A DNA stretch of 64,000 nt. It comes from Hofstenia miamia (lineage: Eukaryota; Xenacoelomorpha; Acoela; Hofsteniidae). The notes below the pieces were generated by a model. The model searched no databases. It was not told the DNA's origin and saw only the letters and a program-made list of their open reading frames with translations. This document shows positions 36,186 through 48,848 of this stretch, one piece after another. Positions within the stretch are counted from its first letter, which is position 1; every line of letters starts with the position of its first letter. The position numbers and the translations under genes were made by a program. Location of the stretch: contig CABFPE010000313.1 in the NCBI GenBank assembly GCA_900660155.1, forward strand, positions 483,637 through 547,636. Reading direction: 5' to 3'.

Positions 36186-39100
36186 CCTTATAAGCATTCC
36201 CAATGCTTTGTCATTTAATTTAAATGTTTATACAAATTTTATTAATGTGAAATATTTGAGTGTACATAATAGTTTAAATTGTGCAGTACGCAACTTTAGC
36301 TTACTCTTTATCATGATATCCTTTGCTGTTAATCTTTAATATCTTATATATGATTCTAGTTATTTTGATAGCTTTTATTACAGTAGTATGTTTCGTGTTT
36401 TATCATTTTGGTTTAAAATTTTGCACGAATATTTTAAAGTATTCGTAGTATGGCTTGATAATGTAATTTTCAATGCTACACTCGATTTTTATACTGTTGC
36501 ATTTATTGATTTTGTAAAAATGTTTGTGTGAAATATCTCATTAAACTCACTGAAATATTATTACTACAACTTTTTAAATGTTTAAAAAGTTGGCCAGATT
36601 TCATAATTTGAATTTTGTATTGAAATATTCAATTAAAATTTCTGTCCTAAGTGTTATATTTTTAAAAACCTTAAATATTAATTCTATGATTGTTAACAAT
36701 AACATGTATACGTATGTATAATATGTTTTTATCTCAATATTTGGAATTGTTTCTCAATTTGTGGAAGTACATTCCTTGAGTATTTTGCCTTTACAAAAGA
36801 CCTCATACCTAATTTCACGAAACATTTTATTGCATATTTGTAAAATGAAGTTTTGCTTTCATTAATGTTTGTAGGAGAGATGCTTCCACTGAATATAACC
36901 TTGAAACTAATTCGTTTTATTTAGTATTTTTGATATATCAGTTTTCTATCAAGTAATGTTTTGTTTAAATGAATGCATAAACTGCATGGTGTTGCCAAAT
37001 TACAATCGGAAAATTGGTGCGATGCGTTGCCGAAATGATTAACGTCAATCTTACTATAATAGTTTGTTCCGTACATTCTATTTAGTGATAATGTTAGTAA
37101 AAACTGGTTATTTCGTAAATTTTTTAACAGGTGTTAAATAATAAAAAATATGCAAGTAGAAATTTGCCTATAATGCTATTTTATGTGCACTGTTTTCTTC
37201 AATTATATTAAAAGTAATATACGTGGACTACCCTTGATTTTTTTCCAAGATTGCTAAAACATATATAGATAAATTCTGAAATATAATATTTAGTATTTCA
37301 AATATGGGGTAAATGACAAGTGAAAATTTAATTGTCATTTGGAAACAATATGCAAAACAAGGGCAAAGAGTTATAGTAAAATCATACATCCGAGTAATTT
37401 GAGGTAATCAAATACAAACAAAATTTAGAAAATTTAAATTGGATTTTAAAAATTTATTAACTAAATATGAATCTGGTAATTACTTGCCAATTACAAATAG
37501 CTTGCTATTGTCCAAATGTTATGTCTTTCAAATTTTTCTTGTTTCTGACCATGAATATCGAGCTGTACTCACAACCCCTTTATTGACTTTATATTTCTTA
37601 ATGGGATCAATTTGAATTACTGTTTTGCAATTTCAATCCTTAACTCAGCTAATAGTTTGTGTTAATATAGTTTTAGGTTAATGAGATTGAAAGTGGAAAA
37701 TACATGTTGTTTGAAACTGAATCCAATGGAGTAGAGTACGTTATCTTCTAAGGAAAATCTGCATTTTTCAGTAATGATTGTTGAAGAACCACTCATAACT
37801 TTTTTCAAACAATGATGTGTTTAAATCATTTACATTTTCGGAATCAGAAGCATTGATTTATCCTAGAAATACTGAAAAACCATGCAAAAACTTAAATTTT
37901 GCTACAATGTGAGTCACGTATCTGAAAAGCCTTTCATTTCGTAGATTAATAAAATTGTTGAATTGACCTTTTGTTTATTAAAATATTAATATATTCACGT
38001 AATCAAAATAATGATAATTATAGCATGTATTTTTTAATTGTGTAAAGAATTATAAGGTTGTTTCAAAAGTGATAAAAATACCAAACCGGTAAGCTGGCCT
38101 AAAATACAAATAAATTAAAAATGTATAGGCATTTAAGCTTAGGAAGTTTTGCCCTTCAATGCTGAATGTACCTTAACATTGCCATGCAGTGCAAATTTGG
38201 CAGCTATACAAAAACAAATTGTAGTCTCATTCGGATTATTTCTACTTATATGGTTGCTGCCAACTTGTTAGGAAATAAATATTTTCATAATATCAGGATC
38301 GACTCTAGTAGGAAGGTATTTTGGCGCGTGGCCGTATATAAAGGGTCATTTTTAGATGGCAAACATATGGAAAAATTAAAATGGAAGACAGACCTTTTAG
38401 TTTATCAAATGTAAAGAAAATCGTGCAGAAAAGGTCTTTACGAATCAATTACAAAAGAAAACTATCAGCATAATTCAATTTTTGGGGAAGTCAAAATTTT
38501 TACAACCATGAGCAGCGAAAGAAATTACGTAATCAATTTGTGTAGTGTGTGAGCAATGTGTATTTATTTCACTTAATATTTTAGAAAAATGAGATAGAAG
38601 AAGAAACTATTATGTTCTAAATTTAACAATGTAAATATTAGTCACAGTACAAAAGTGCGGCTAAAATATATCTGCACACTAATATAAATACAGAATTTAA
38701 AAGAAAATATTAATTACACTTAAATCACGGTATTTCAATTTCTTTTAGTACCATAGTCAGCGGAAATAAATTTGAAGCCTCTTCATTTGTTCAAACAATT
38801 AGGGCCTATGCGATTTATTTTGGTTTTTAATGTTTTTAGAAACTTGGCTTTAAAATTGGGGAAATCTGTTGAATTGTAAGGAGCGAATGTTTTAAGAATT
38901 TTAGAGAACGTGCATAAAATGTTTTATAAATTGTCTCATTTGAATTCATCGTAAACTGATCGTTTTTTCTTCATACAGCCCAATGTAATATTAATTGCAC
39001 AATTTGTATTTCAAATTTTCTGAGATAGTGTGTGTCAATTTCTGTATATAATATGCAAGCCTAATTTTGATGATTTAAGACTAAGGTATGAATAAGCTGA

Positions 39101-39440
39101 ATTTTTGCATTAATACTTAGAATGTGAGAAAAATTTCTTATTGCTGTAATTGCAACTGCCATTTTTTTACTGTGCTATCTAATTGTTAATGAAAATTTAA
39201 GTTGCTGTCGAAAATAACCCCTTGATATTTAAAATGAGTAATTTGTTTTATAGTTTCTTTATTGAAACCGAGGAGCTCTGAATAATAGGAGGTGACACGG
39301 AAATATTTCATCAAAAATGTGTAAGTGGGAAATATTTTTATTAACACAAACGTGTGAATTAATAGATTTCTCTATAACATTGTGGATGAAATATGCTTAA
39401 TAGGTGTTGTGTATCTGAATACAAACGTGCTTATTACAAG
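36186..39440. other. Probable ELAV-like 3' UTR, then AT-rich DNA without genes
   Basis: The sequence after the stop is AT-rich, with poly(A)-signal-like hexamers and T-rich tracts suited to a long 3' UTR, but its end cannot be fixed. Short frames farther on, such as 38166-38414, show no domain. Confidence 0.45.
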
Positions 39441-39518
39441 TATAATTGGGGAGCGTTCACATATTACGTAATCAAGTAGGGGGGGGAGAGGGTCATCAAA
39501 ATTGCTTACGTTTGATTA
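39441..39518. mobile_element. Possible transposon end at a gap edge
   Basis: GGGGAGCGTTCACATATTACGTAA followed by a G-run and GGTCATC resembles the end of a widespread DNA-transposon type in animals. The partner end is lost in the N gap, so this rests on appearance alone. Confidence 0.3.
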
Positions 39519-40073
39519 NNNNNNNNNNNNNNNNNNNNNNNNNNNNNNNNNNNNNNNNNNNNNNNNNNNNNNNNNNNNNNNNNNNNNNNNNNNNNNNNNN
39601 NNNNNNNNNNNNNNNNNNNNNNNNNNNNNNNNNNNNNNNNNNNNNNNNNNNNNNNNNNNNNNNNNNNNNNNNNNNNNNNNNNNNNNNNNNNNNNNNNNNN
39701 NNNNNNNNNNNNNNNNNNNNNNNNNNNNNNNNNNNNNNNNNNNNNNNNNNNNNNNNNNNNNNNNNNNNNNNNNNNNNNNNNNNNNNNNNNNNNNNNNNNN
39801 NNNNNNNNNNNNNNNNNNNNNNNNNNNNNNNNNNNNNNNNNNNNNNNNNNNNNNNNNNNNNNNNNNNNNNNNNNNNNNNNNNNNNNNNNNNNNNNNNNNN
39901 NNNNNNNNNNNNNNNNNNNNNNNNNNNNNNNNNNNNNNNNNNNNNNNNNNNNNNNNNNNNNNNNNNNNNNNNNNNNNNNNNNNNNNNNNNNNNNNNNNNN
40001 NNNNNNNNNNNNNNNNNNNNNNNNNNNNNNNNNNNNNNNNNNNNNNNNNNNNNNNNNNNNNNNNNNNNNNNNN
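39519..40073. other. Assembly gap, 555 N
   Basis: A run of 555 N, a non-round number suggesting an estimated gap size. Frames crossing it are meaningless. Confidence 0.97.
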
Positions 40074-40525
40074 AAATGTATGTTTTATCAACTTCCAACA
40101 GATACTTATGAAAAAAGGGATGGCGTGATGCAATTCCTCGCGTTTTGTCGTCGTAACCTGAACATTCGGAAGTTTGCAAGTGCCACAGGTTTCTACGAAT
40201 GGAAACTAAAATTCAAAAATATGTTTGAACAGCGGAGATAACCAATACATTTGATGGCATTTTGGCTTCATGCCTTAAGCAGTAACAAAGCACACCTTTT
40301 AGCTAAAATCTTTTTAGCAATTTTGTTTGCATCATTCGAAGAATACAAAGATGTATAGGAGATATTCAGCAGTTAATCTATTCTTTCTTTCAATCATTTA
40401 CAAATGCCACTTGTCCACTTTTCGCTGAATTTAAAAATACGTAGTTGCTGTATATAAATGAGGTGTACGTCAGAGACTGAAGTTTTCGCGCACTCTTATT
40501 ATTCGCTATTCAATTAATATAAGCA

Positions 40526-40868
40526 GACTTGTCAACGAGCCGAGCCGAGCCGAGCTTGAGCACAGTATTTGATATACAACGAGCTTATTTTAGGCAAAGC
40601 AAGTTTATAGTTCTACTTGTAAATTTAATTATGGAGATTTTTCTCATTTCTTGCAGTTTGTATGCCTTTCCTATAATCTTATTTAAGAAATGGTTATTAA
40701 ATAATAGGAAGCGCTATGTAAAAAATTCTTTGAGTACAATATTTTTAAAAAAATGCCGAGCTAAAACGTGCCTCATTTAAAGATTTTATCTGGCGAGCCT
40801 AGCCGAACTTACACAAAATTTAAACGAGCCGAGCCGAGCTTGGAAATGTCGGCTCGTTGACAAGTCGA
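40526..40868. mobile_element. MITE with 18-bp TIR core and 10-bp TSD
   Basis: GACTTGTCAACGAGCCGA begins the element, and its exact complement lies at the other end, followed by two extra bases (GA). AATATAAGCA flanks both sides exactly (40516-40525 and 40869-40878). Subterminal GAGCCGAGCC repeats occur at both ends in opposite orientation, around an AT-rich non-coding core. The TSD of 8-10 bp fits hAT- or Mutator-like elements; I cannot decide between them. Confidence 0.88.
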
Positions 40869-40878
40869 AATATAAGCA

Positions 40879-41580
40879 TTTGAAAAAAATAAGGCAAAAA
40901 CAATAACCAAATGCTAAGAAGGAGTCTCAACTCATGTTGAAATTAGTTTCCATACTTAATTCGACGGGAGAATTTATCTATGAGCAGTGTCTGAATATCA
41001 TTTCTATATTGCAAAATGCCGGTGCAAATATTGTTTGCTTAGTCAGATAATTTGCATGTTAAGAATCAGTTTTCTAAGCGTTTTCCTGGATTTAGCAATG
41101 AACGCACATATCAAAATTCATTAGATTGAGAAAACAATATTTATTGCTTTATCTGCCACATCTAGTAAAATCTTTTAAAACCAACTGGTATTCCGAGAAG
41201 GAGAGAATTCATATTTTCGATGTACTGCAAACGGAGTGGTATATTACATATTTGCAGCAAGGAAGTAGATATAATGTTTTAAAATGCACCTTTTTGAGAT
41301 TTATTAGATTTTGGATTTCCTGATGCAATGCATGAAATATTTCAGCCCGATCTACTTGAGCGTCAACTTGGAATTATTAGCAGTCTTCAGAAAACAAATG
41401 CTGTCTGTAAATCAAGTGATAAATACAATTATGAATTATACATAACAATTATTGAAAGACGTGAAGCTTCAAGTAGATTTTTATTGCAAGGTGGATTGTC
41501 AAATTTTTGAAGCAAAAACAAGTCGGTTGAAGTGATATATCAACTGCCTTATTTTCACAAAGGTCGTTTAAAAAATGATC
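40879..41580. other. AT-rich DNA, no gene seen
   Basis: Only short frames without recognisable motifs (41126-41323, 41328-41510). Confidence 0.45.
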
Positions 41581-41629
41581 TAATGTTACCCCTTTTGCAA
41601 CAAATCTAAAGCAGACACAATTTAAGCGA

Positions 41630-42170
41630 ATTTTGGGAGTTTTTTTTCCAATCTAATTTGAAATTCGGGAGTCACGTCGATAACTTGCTAGCAACTTTGA
41701 CATGAAGAAAGTTTATCTTGGTCAATCTAAAAAATGCTGGCTTTCGTCTCATGACATAAATCATGTTTTTGAAGTTTGTTTTTTATCCAAGATCAAATAC
41801 GGTTTAATTGTTTATGGAGCTGACTTCAGCTGTATCAAAAGAGTCCAACGATCTTTAGACAGATGTTATAGATACAAGTGGTGTGCTAATCAATACTGTC
41901 TTACCATTATTTTGATAGAAGAAGACGAACAATATTACAAATTTGTTACTTCCGACCCGAGCCATACACTGCATGATGCTTTTCCTAACTTCGTTTCTCG
42001 GAAATTGCTTGTCATGTTTCCAGATATATACATGGCTTTGCACATCTTTCCTTATAGAAGAATGTTCAAATGTTTTTAGTTGTTTTTTGTTTTTGATTTT
42101 CTTGCCCGTTGGCAGCAAGACAAAAGTTATTGTTATTGTTATGTTAATGACACAACTACAATTGGCTAGG
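41630..42170 (+). pseudogene. C-terminal end of a non-LTR reverse transcriptase plus 3' UTR
   Basis: The plus strand reads FGSHVDNLLA, then FEVCFLSKIKYGLIVYGADF with RVQRSLDRCYR, then ILIEEDEQYYKFVTSDPSHT. This is the thumb and C-terminal pattern of CR1/Jockey-type RTs: the I.Y....WG block, then R.....C.R, then the N.SHPLH-like block. After the stop at 42077-42079 come a short UTR and GTTATTGTTATTGTTATG, a repeat tail typical of such elements. The 5' part is missing or decayed. Confidence 0.65.
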
Positions 42171-42869
42171 TGATTCTATTGTTTGTGTTTCTGTATTTGT
42201 TAGCAAAATTTCAATTTGTTGATTTTAAGGGTTCCAGTAATATAGCTAAAAATGCTGATTTTATTCATGAAACTTTTTCTTGATCTTTCCCGATGAAAAT
42301 ATAATTATGTGTATACTAAAGTGGAATGAAATTTGAGTGTGCGTAATATCCCATGCACTTTATACATTACAAGTACTGAAGGCCAGGGCAAGNAGAAGAC
42401 GAACAATTTTACAAATTTGTTACTTCCGACCCGAGCCATACACTGCATGATGCTTTTCCTAACTTCGTTTCTCGGAAATTGCTTGTCATGTTTCCAGATA
42501 TATACATGGCTTTGCACATCTTTCCTTATAGAAGAATGTTCAAATGTTTTTAGTTGTTTTTTGTTTTTGATTTTCTTGCCCGTTGGCAGCAAGACAATAG
42601 AAGTTATTGTTATTGTTATGTTAATGACACAACTACAATTGGCTAGGTGATTCTATTGTTTGTGTTTCTGTATTTGTTAGCAAAATTTCAATTTGTTGAT
42701 TTTAAGGGTTCCAGTAATATAGCTAAAAATGCTGATTTTATTCATGAAACTTTTTCTTGATCTTTCCCGATGAAAATATAATTATGTGTATACTAAAGTG
42801 GAATGAAATTTGAGTGTGCGTAATATCCCATGCACTTTATACATTACAAGTACTGAAGGCCAGGGCAAG
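41920..42869. repeat. About 473-bp duplication across a single N (42393)
   Basis: Positions 41920-42392 recur at 42394-42869, with at least one substitution and a 3-bp insertion (ATA in GACAATAGAAG). The copies abut a single N, so they are probably two alleles placed in series. Confidence 0.88.
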
Positions 42870-43119
42870 GAGGTTACATTGGGACACCCTGAAGTTCTCG
42901 TAACACCTATGATTATTTGCCATGAATTCTATTGGACGCCATTTAGTGACGAAATGTTTTTGACAAAACTAAATTGAGCAAATTAATGTTTAGGCAATAT
43001 TCTTGAACCAATGTGATGACCTTTGATTTCTAGGATTTAGGCAAACTGATATTTTTGATGGCAAATTTCACTTAAGACGTGTTTATTGCAACAATCTTTT
43101 AAACATGTAACACCATGTT

Positions 43120-43690
43120 TTAAGGAAAATAATTGGTAGACGCAAAACCCATTTTCATTTTCTACTAATATCCCACTACAAAGCGAAAAAAATATTTCAC
43201 TAAACATAAACACTATAGATGTATGTAATATAAACTTACATTTTCAAAAACAATATAGAAAATATTCACCATACCTAAACATTAGAGGCATATGAAATAT
43301 AGACTTACATGATAAAGGCAATTATGTCTTTCGTTTTTTCAAATACACTGCTCTTTTTATTGTAAAAATTCAATACGTTTCTTCTAGTGATTAACACAAT
43401 CATTGTAATTTAATTCGTTTTAGGAAATTTATACACTACATGCAAAGTGTTACATTTCCGCTTTTCAAATGCGTTGCTATTTTTCACTGTAAAAAATTCC
43501 ACATGTTCTAATGATTTACATCCGCAATCATTGTAATGTATCTCGTTTCTCGGGAAATCTATATGATGTGCTTTATAAAACCTATTTAAGATAAGATGCA
43601 CGTTTATTTATATCAAGCAGAATTTACAACAATAACATTACGTGGGAAATATGCATACATCTTAACAAAATACAAAGTAAAGTTTAGTTT
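43120..43690. repeat. Diverged tandem-like repeat cluster I (about 125-bp period)
   Basis: Variants of a module recur: ACATGCAAAGTGTTACATTT, a T-rich run, CACTGCTATTT, TTGTAAAAATTCCAC, CTAATGATTAACATCCGCAA, and TCATTGTAATTAATTCG with a G-rich spacer. The cluster flanks the 3' side of the gypsy element. Related clusters lie at 46860-47160 (duplicated at 48500-48830) and 50050-50680. Confidence 0.7.
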
Positions 43691-44039
43691 TGTAAAGAAT
43701 CAGTCCTGAAGTCCTCAATTGGGTTACACTTTATAATTATGTTGAAAGGCAGGGTTTTGTCGATCACGGAGAAAGTATCGACCACATAGTCTTGGAGAAC
43801 GTGCTTCAGGAGCAACTTCAGCAACTTGTTTTATTCCTTCAGCATCGCTGTCTTGTCGAAATCACTATCTTCATCTTTGTTATTGTTAGGGTAACAGATT
43901 TGTTTATCTATTTCTCTTACATGGAGTATTAGAAGCAATTATAGGCTCATTATTCTGCTGCCTCCACAAGACAGTGTTCCGACCAATTGGAGAGATTTAT
44001 TGTACTGGAAAGTTGCTGCAATATATAACATTATCTTCC

Positions 44040-44760
44040 GGTTTCATATATTTGCAAGCTTAATTAATTACTGGAAATTTTATTGATCGTCCAAAAACTA
44101 GCTTGGAGGGACTACAGGAGCGGGGACCTCCTTTTAATGCACGCAATGTCAACAGAATGTGTTGAATATAGTCAACCATGAATCCCAGGTGTAGTCTCCA
44201 AATTGCATTGGCTCGTTTAATGGTTTGTACCATCCTCTCTGCTACACCATTTGAGCTTTGGTGATGTGGAGGAGAGTACTCATGTTTACATCCAATTCCC
44301 GAAAGCCATTGATTAAACTGCGGAGCTCCAGGACATTATCAGGTACTAAAACTCGCGGAACACCAAAATTGGCAAAAAAATCTTCTTAAGTTTCAAATAA
44401 TACACTCGGGTTTTCTATTGACCGTGACATAGCATTCTGGCCAAGATGTTTCAGCGTCAACAATTATCAGTAGATTCTTTCCAGGTAATTTATCTGATTG
44501 AGCAAAATCTAAGTGCACTCGTTCGAATGGGTTGCAAGTTTCCAGCCAAGTGTGACTTGCATCTGAATGTTTATATTGAGATTTCTTTTGCTGATACATG
44601 TCACAGTTTCATATGTACTCTAGAATTTGTGCATCCATAGATGGCCACCAGCAATTTTGTTTTAAGATGTAGGATGTTTTATTAAGTCCAAAATGCGCTT
44701 TGTGGGCTTTTTTATACAGTTACCTCTAAGAGTTGCAAGGATAATGTATTTGTCGCTAAG
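44040..44760 (-). pseudogene. Gypsy integrase core, broken
   Basis: Across frames the minus strand gives NPFERVHLDFAQ with LLIIVDAETSWPEC (first Asp region), then SPPHHQSSNGVAERMVQTIK (the block holding the catalytic Glu), then LRALKGG and PSKLVFGRSIK. An HHCC-like N-terminal remnant precedes it at about 44640-44760. Integrase inserts the cDNA copy into the host genome. Stops and frame changes disable it. Confidence 0.85.
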
Positions 44761-44793
44761 TTCCCAAGAGATTCTCTTAAACTGTTGCTCAGC

Positions 44794-45099
44794 TTAGGAG
44801 CATCTATACCACGAATTGTTCTGAAGGCAGAAAATAATTAGTTGAAGTACGGGATCAAGTTTGTTTTCCAGACGTATATCACTCACGTCGGTTATATTGC
44901 AACAATATGTTGGCGCGTCTTCTTCCCTAATCATGTATATTTCAATTCGACTCAAGCCATCTGCATGTCTTAGTTCATGTGGCTTTGAATATTTAACTGT
45001 GTAATCAAAGTCCATAAGCTTTATCGCCCATCTTATCAACCGTGCTGACGTATTTTCAGGAAGTTTTTCTTGAGAAGGATTTTTAGCTCGACTTTTCAC
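44794..45099 (-). pseudogene. Gypsy RNase H end/tether remnant
   Basis: ARLIRWAIKLMDFDYTVKYS and ELRHADGLSRIE match the segment that follows RNase H in Ty3/gypsy pol (R..RW...L..Y......G....ADALSR). It lies only a few codons after YQDD, so a deletion of several hundred bases is evident. Confidence 0.88.
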
Positions 45100-45111
45100 A
45101 AGTAGCAGGGA

Positions 45112-45854
45112 TCAAAATATCATCTTGATAAGCTATCACAGTCTGAATAAGGTCTGGTCCAAGCACATTTTCGATCACACTTTGAAAAATAGCCGAAGCA
45201 GTGCATATGCCCTGTGGAAGTCTTTTGAAACGAAATAGGTCCCATGGGGTTGGTAATTGTCATTATAGTCCGACTGCTTTTAGTGGGCTTAATCTGGAAA
45301 TAAGCATCTGACAATTCTATTTTTGATAAAAAACGTGGAGTTTTTTTTGTTTACCCAGAATATCATGAATGCTCGGAATCTGGTATGAGTCTCTTGCAAT
45401 TGATTCATTAATGCCACTGGCTTTGTAATCGCATGTGATGCGTAGCTTCCCATTTGGTTTTTAATTACAACAATGGGGCTAGCCCACTTAGATCCGCACT
45501 AAACGTTTCTAAAATATCTTTTTCTAACATTTCATCAATCTGTATTTTCACAGTTTCCTTCCACTTGTTTGGAATTCTACGGCATGATAAATATTTAGGA
45601 TGGAAACCAGGTGCTTGCTTAATTATTGCCTCAAATCCTTTCATTTCAGACAAACTGCCAACAAATCCTTCTTTATGAGGTTTATTGTTAATCACAATAT
45701 CGTCAAGGACATAATTTACAATGAGTCCAAATGAATGCTGAGAACGAACCACAATTAGGGTAACTGGAATTATTTTATCTTCCACTGTTAAAGAACAGGT
45801 TATTAAACCTAGTTTGACTACTTTCTTAACCATTGTAAAGATGAATTGGCGCAA
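45112..45854 (-). pseudogene. Gypsy reverse transcriptase with YQDD
   Basis: The segment up to 45465 carries the pre-RT block: PGFHPKYLSCRRIPNKWKET, then IDEMLEKDILE. After a frame change, LSDAYFQIK, the GPISFQ block, and finally VIAYQDDILI near 45120 follow. YQDD is the catalytic Asp pair in this lineage. The frame shifts between these blocks. Immediately after YQDDILIPA the sequence enters the tether region, so the RT thumb and most of RNase H are missing. Confidence 0.88.
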
Positions 45855-46149
45855 TTCCTAATGTGGATTTCAGGCGGGTTTTCCAAGACGGATCCAACAT
45901 TTTTCGGAAATTATAAAACGTGTTGCACCAGTATCCATTATAAATTTTGTTACCTCCGTCTGTCTTATCAACTTCTACTTGTATATTCTTTGTATGTAAT
46001 GCGTTATTCAAAGAAAAAATGAAATTGAAATCGTTTGAACCTATATCTGCCGCTTCAGTACATGCATTGACTCTAGCACAATACGCATTAAGTTTTTTTG
46101 TTTTACAGACTTGAGCAAAATGATCCTTACCCTTGCATTTGTTACACAA
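45826..46149 (-). pseudogene. Gypsy second zinc knuckle and aspartic protease, frameshifted
   Basis: The frame opens with CNKCKGKDHFAQVC and then drifts. The protease core KFIMDTGATRFII is encoded one frame over, near 45930-45970, so a frameshift separates knuckle and protease here. The same sequence recurs at 47467-47790. The protease would normally cut the Gag-Pol polyprotein. Confidence 0.82.
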
Positions 46150-46152
46150 TTT

Positions 46153-46707
46153 TCATTTCGCGGGACAAACACCATATCTATGATGGTAACCACATTTGAT
46201 ACAAAGTTCATTCTGACCTTGGTTCGAGTGTATCATATTCATAACTGACTCTTCATTCAAATTCATGTTATTAGTGAAATTGTGAATGTTTTCAAGATTT
46301 TGAATGAAACTTGTTGCTTCCTGGAGTGTCATTTTATCATTTAATTGTATTGTGTTGATTAACATTCGTTGAAATTCTGGATTAGCAATACCAGTAATAA
46401 TTTGTGCCATTATAATATCAGATTCAATGTCTTTTGAATCTTTCAAATTTGTGAAATCAAAATCAGAAGCATATTTTTTGAGACGATTTAAAAAATCACT
46501 TATCTTTTCTGATGAAAGTTGCTTCAAGCCATGAAATATGCATTGCTCTGCCCATATTAGCTTCTTCTTTTGTTGTAAATAACTAAGAAGGTGCTTTTCC
46601 AAGTCTACGAAAGGAACTTCTTCAATAGGAATCGGTTGCACAATGTATAATAATTTTTCGAGAGTGTCAATTCCGCATAGGGACATGAAATAGTTCGCAA
46701 CTTGCAA
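46153..46707 (-). pseudogene. Gypsy gag, duplicate of 47794-48348
   Basis: Identical in protein to the copy 1641 bases to the right, including the in-frame stop after the first knuckle. It is contiguous on its left with the protease and RT, so this copy links gag to pol. Confidence 0.85.
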
Positions 46708-47793
46708 GTTCAGTTGTATCTGAATAATCTCTAGCGCGACCTTTCACTTTAAACTGAGCAATAAAGGCCTTTTCATAGTCATCAATAGGAAAATTGTTTT
46801 TCCTTGTTTGGGTTCTTTATCTGACTGCGCCTTGATGTGCTTTATAAAAGTGGGAAATATGCATACAAATTAACAAAATACATGCAGACGATATAATCAT
46901 ATGCAACACTATACATTACATGCAAAGAGCTACATCTTGTTTTTGAAATACACTACTATTTCGTTGTAAAAATCTTCACGCATTCTAATGATTAACATCC
47001 ACAATTGTTGAAATTAATTCGCTTTTCGGGGGTCTATACATTACATACAAAGTGTTACATTTCGTTTTTTTCAATTATGCTGCTATTTCATTGTAAAAAT
47101 TCCATGCAAATTAATTAATTTTTGCAAATATCCATTATACAAAACAGGAAAATATTCGCCATACTTAAGCATTACAAGCATTGTTTGCATACACAATTGT
47201 TAATATTGTAGCATCTTCTACCAAGCTTTGATATCCAACTCCTCTGTTATACTACTATAATTGGTATGGTATACTAGCTAGCGGGTAGAGATGTACTAAT
47301 CTTAAACTGCTTAGCTTCTACCAATAACTGTAATTAATGGATGATATAACAAACACTATTTAGGCGACGAAGCTTTGCATCATCTTTGCCAGCTGTTAGG
47401 TGTTGGGCATCTGCCTGAAGGTGATCTCCAAACCAATTNGTTATTAAACCTAGTTTGACTACTTTCTTAACCATTGTAAAGATGAATTGGCGCAATTCCT
47501 AATGTGGATTTCAGGCGGGTTTTCCAAGACGGATCCAACATTTTTCGGAAATTATAAAACGTGTTGCACCAGTATCCATTATAAATTTTGTTACCTCCGT
47601 CTGTCTTATCAACTTCTACTTGTATATTCTTTGTATGTAATGCGTTATTCAAAGAAAAAATGAAATTGAAATCGTTTGAACCTATATCTGCCGCTTCAGT
47701 ACATGCATTGACTCTAGCACAATACGCATTAAGTTTTTTTGTTTTACAGACTTGAGCAAAATGATCCTTACCCTTGCATTTGTTACACAATTT

Positions 47794-48348
47794 TCATTTC
47801 GCGGGACAAACACCATATCTATGATGGTAACCACATTTGATACAAAGTTCATTCTGACCTTGGTTCGAGTGTATCATATTCATAACTGACTCTTCATTCA
47901 AATTCATGTTATTAGTGAAATTGTGAATGTTTTCAAGATTTTGAATGAAACTTGTTGCTTCCTGGAGTGTCATTTTATCATTTAATTGTATTGTGTTGAT
48001 TAACATTCGTTGAAATTCTGGATTAGCAATACCAGTAATAATTTGTGCCATTATAATATCAGATTCAATGTCTTTTGAATCTTTCAAATTTGTGAAATCA
48101 AAATCAGAAGCATATTTTTTGAGACGATTTAAAAAATCACTTATCTTTTCTGATGAAAGTTGCTTCAAGCCATGAAATATGCATTGCTCTGCCCATATTA
48201 GCTTCTTCTTTTGTTGTAAATAACTAAGAAGGTGCTTTTCCAAGTCTACGAAAGGAACTTCTTCAATAGGAATCGGTTGCACAATGTATAATAATTTTTC
48301 GAGAGTGTCAATTCCGCATAGGGACATGAAATAGTTCGCAACTTGCAA
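47794..48348 (-). pseudogene. Gypsy gag, capsid and first zinc knuckle
   Basis: The 184-residue piece is helical and capsid-like (FHGLKQLSSEKISDFLNRLK), ending in a first zinc knuckle C-x2-C-x3-H-x5-C or a close variant (CIKCGYHHRYGVC). An in-frame TGA two codons past PAK separates it from the second knuckle (CNKCKGKDHFAQVC, C-x2-C-x4-H-x4-C), which continues at 47467-47790. Gag packages element RNA. An identical copy at 46153-46707 is likely the same locus assembled twice. The 5' part is probably incomplete. Confidence 0.85.
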
Positions 48349-48848
48349 GTTCAGTTGTATCTGAATAATCTCTAGCGCGACCTTTCACTTTAAACTGAGC
48401 AATAAAGGCCTTTTCATAGTCATCAATAGGAAAATTGTTTTTCCTTGTTTGGGTTCTTTATCTGACTGCGCCTTGATGTGCTTTATAAAAGTGGGAAATA
48501 TGCATACAAATTAACAAAATACATGCAGACGATATAATCATATGCAACACTATACATTACATGCAAAGAGCTACATCTTGTTTTTGAAATACACTACTAT
48601 TTCGTTGTAAAAATCTTCACGCATTCTAATGATTAACATCCACAATTGTTGAAATTAATTCGCTTTTCGGGGGTCTATACATTACATACAAAGTGTTACA
48701 TTTCGTTTTTTTCAATTATGCTGCTATTTCATTGTAAAAATTCCATGCAAATTAATTAATTTTTGCAAATATCCATTATACAAAACAGGAAAATATTCGC
48801 CATACTTAAGCATTACAAGCATTGTTTGCATACACAATTGTTAATATT

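Larger units (their letters stand above)
43700..48470 (-). mobile_element. Ty3/gypsy retrotransposon, minus strand, degraded
   Basis: Going leftward from about 48350 are gag with two zinc knuckles, a DTGA protease, RT with YQDD, an RNase H/tether remnant and integrase, the Ty3/gypsy order. The gag-protease part is present twice (45799-47438 and 47440-49079) because of a single-N join, so the real element is about 1.6 kb shorter. It carries stops, frameshifts and a large pol deletion. About 50 bases (GTGCTTTATAAAA ... GTGGGAAATATGCATAC) occur outside both gag and integrase and may mark its terminal regions. Confidence 0.88.

Noticed and set aside
39446-40179. Four open frames across the second N run
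   Set aside because: Same reason: they consist almost entirely of unknown residues.
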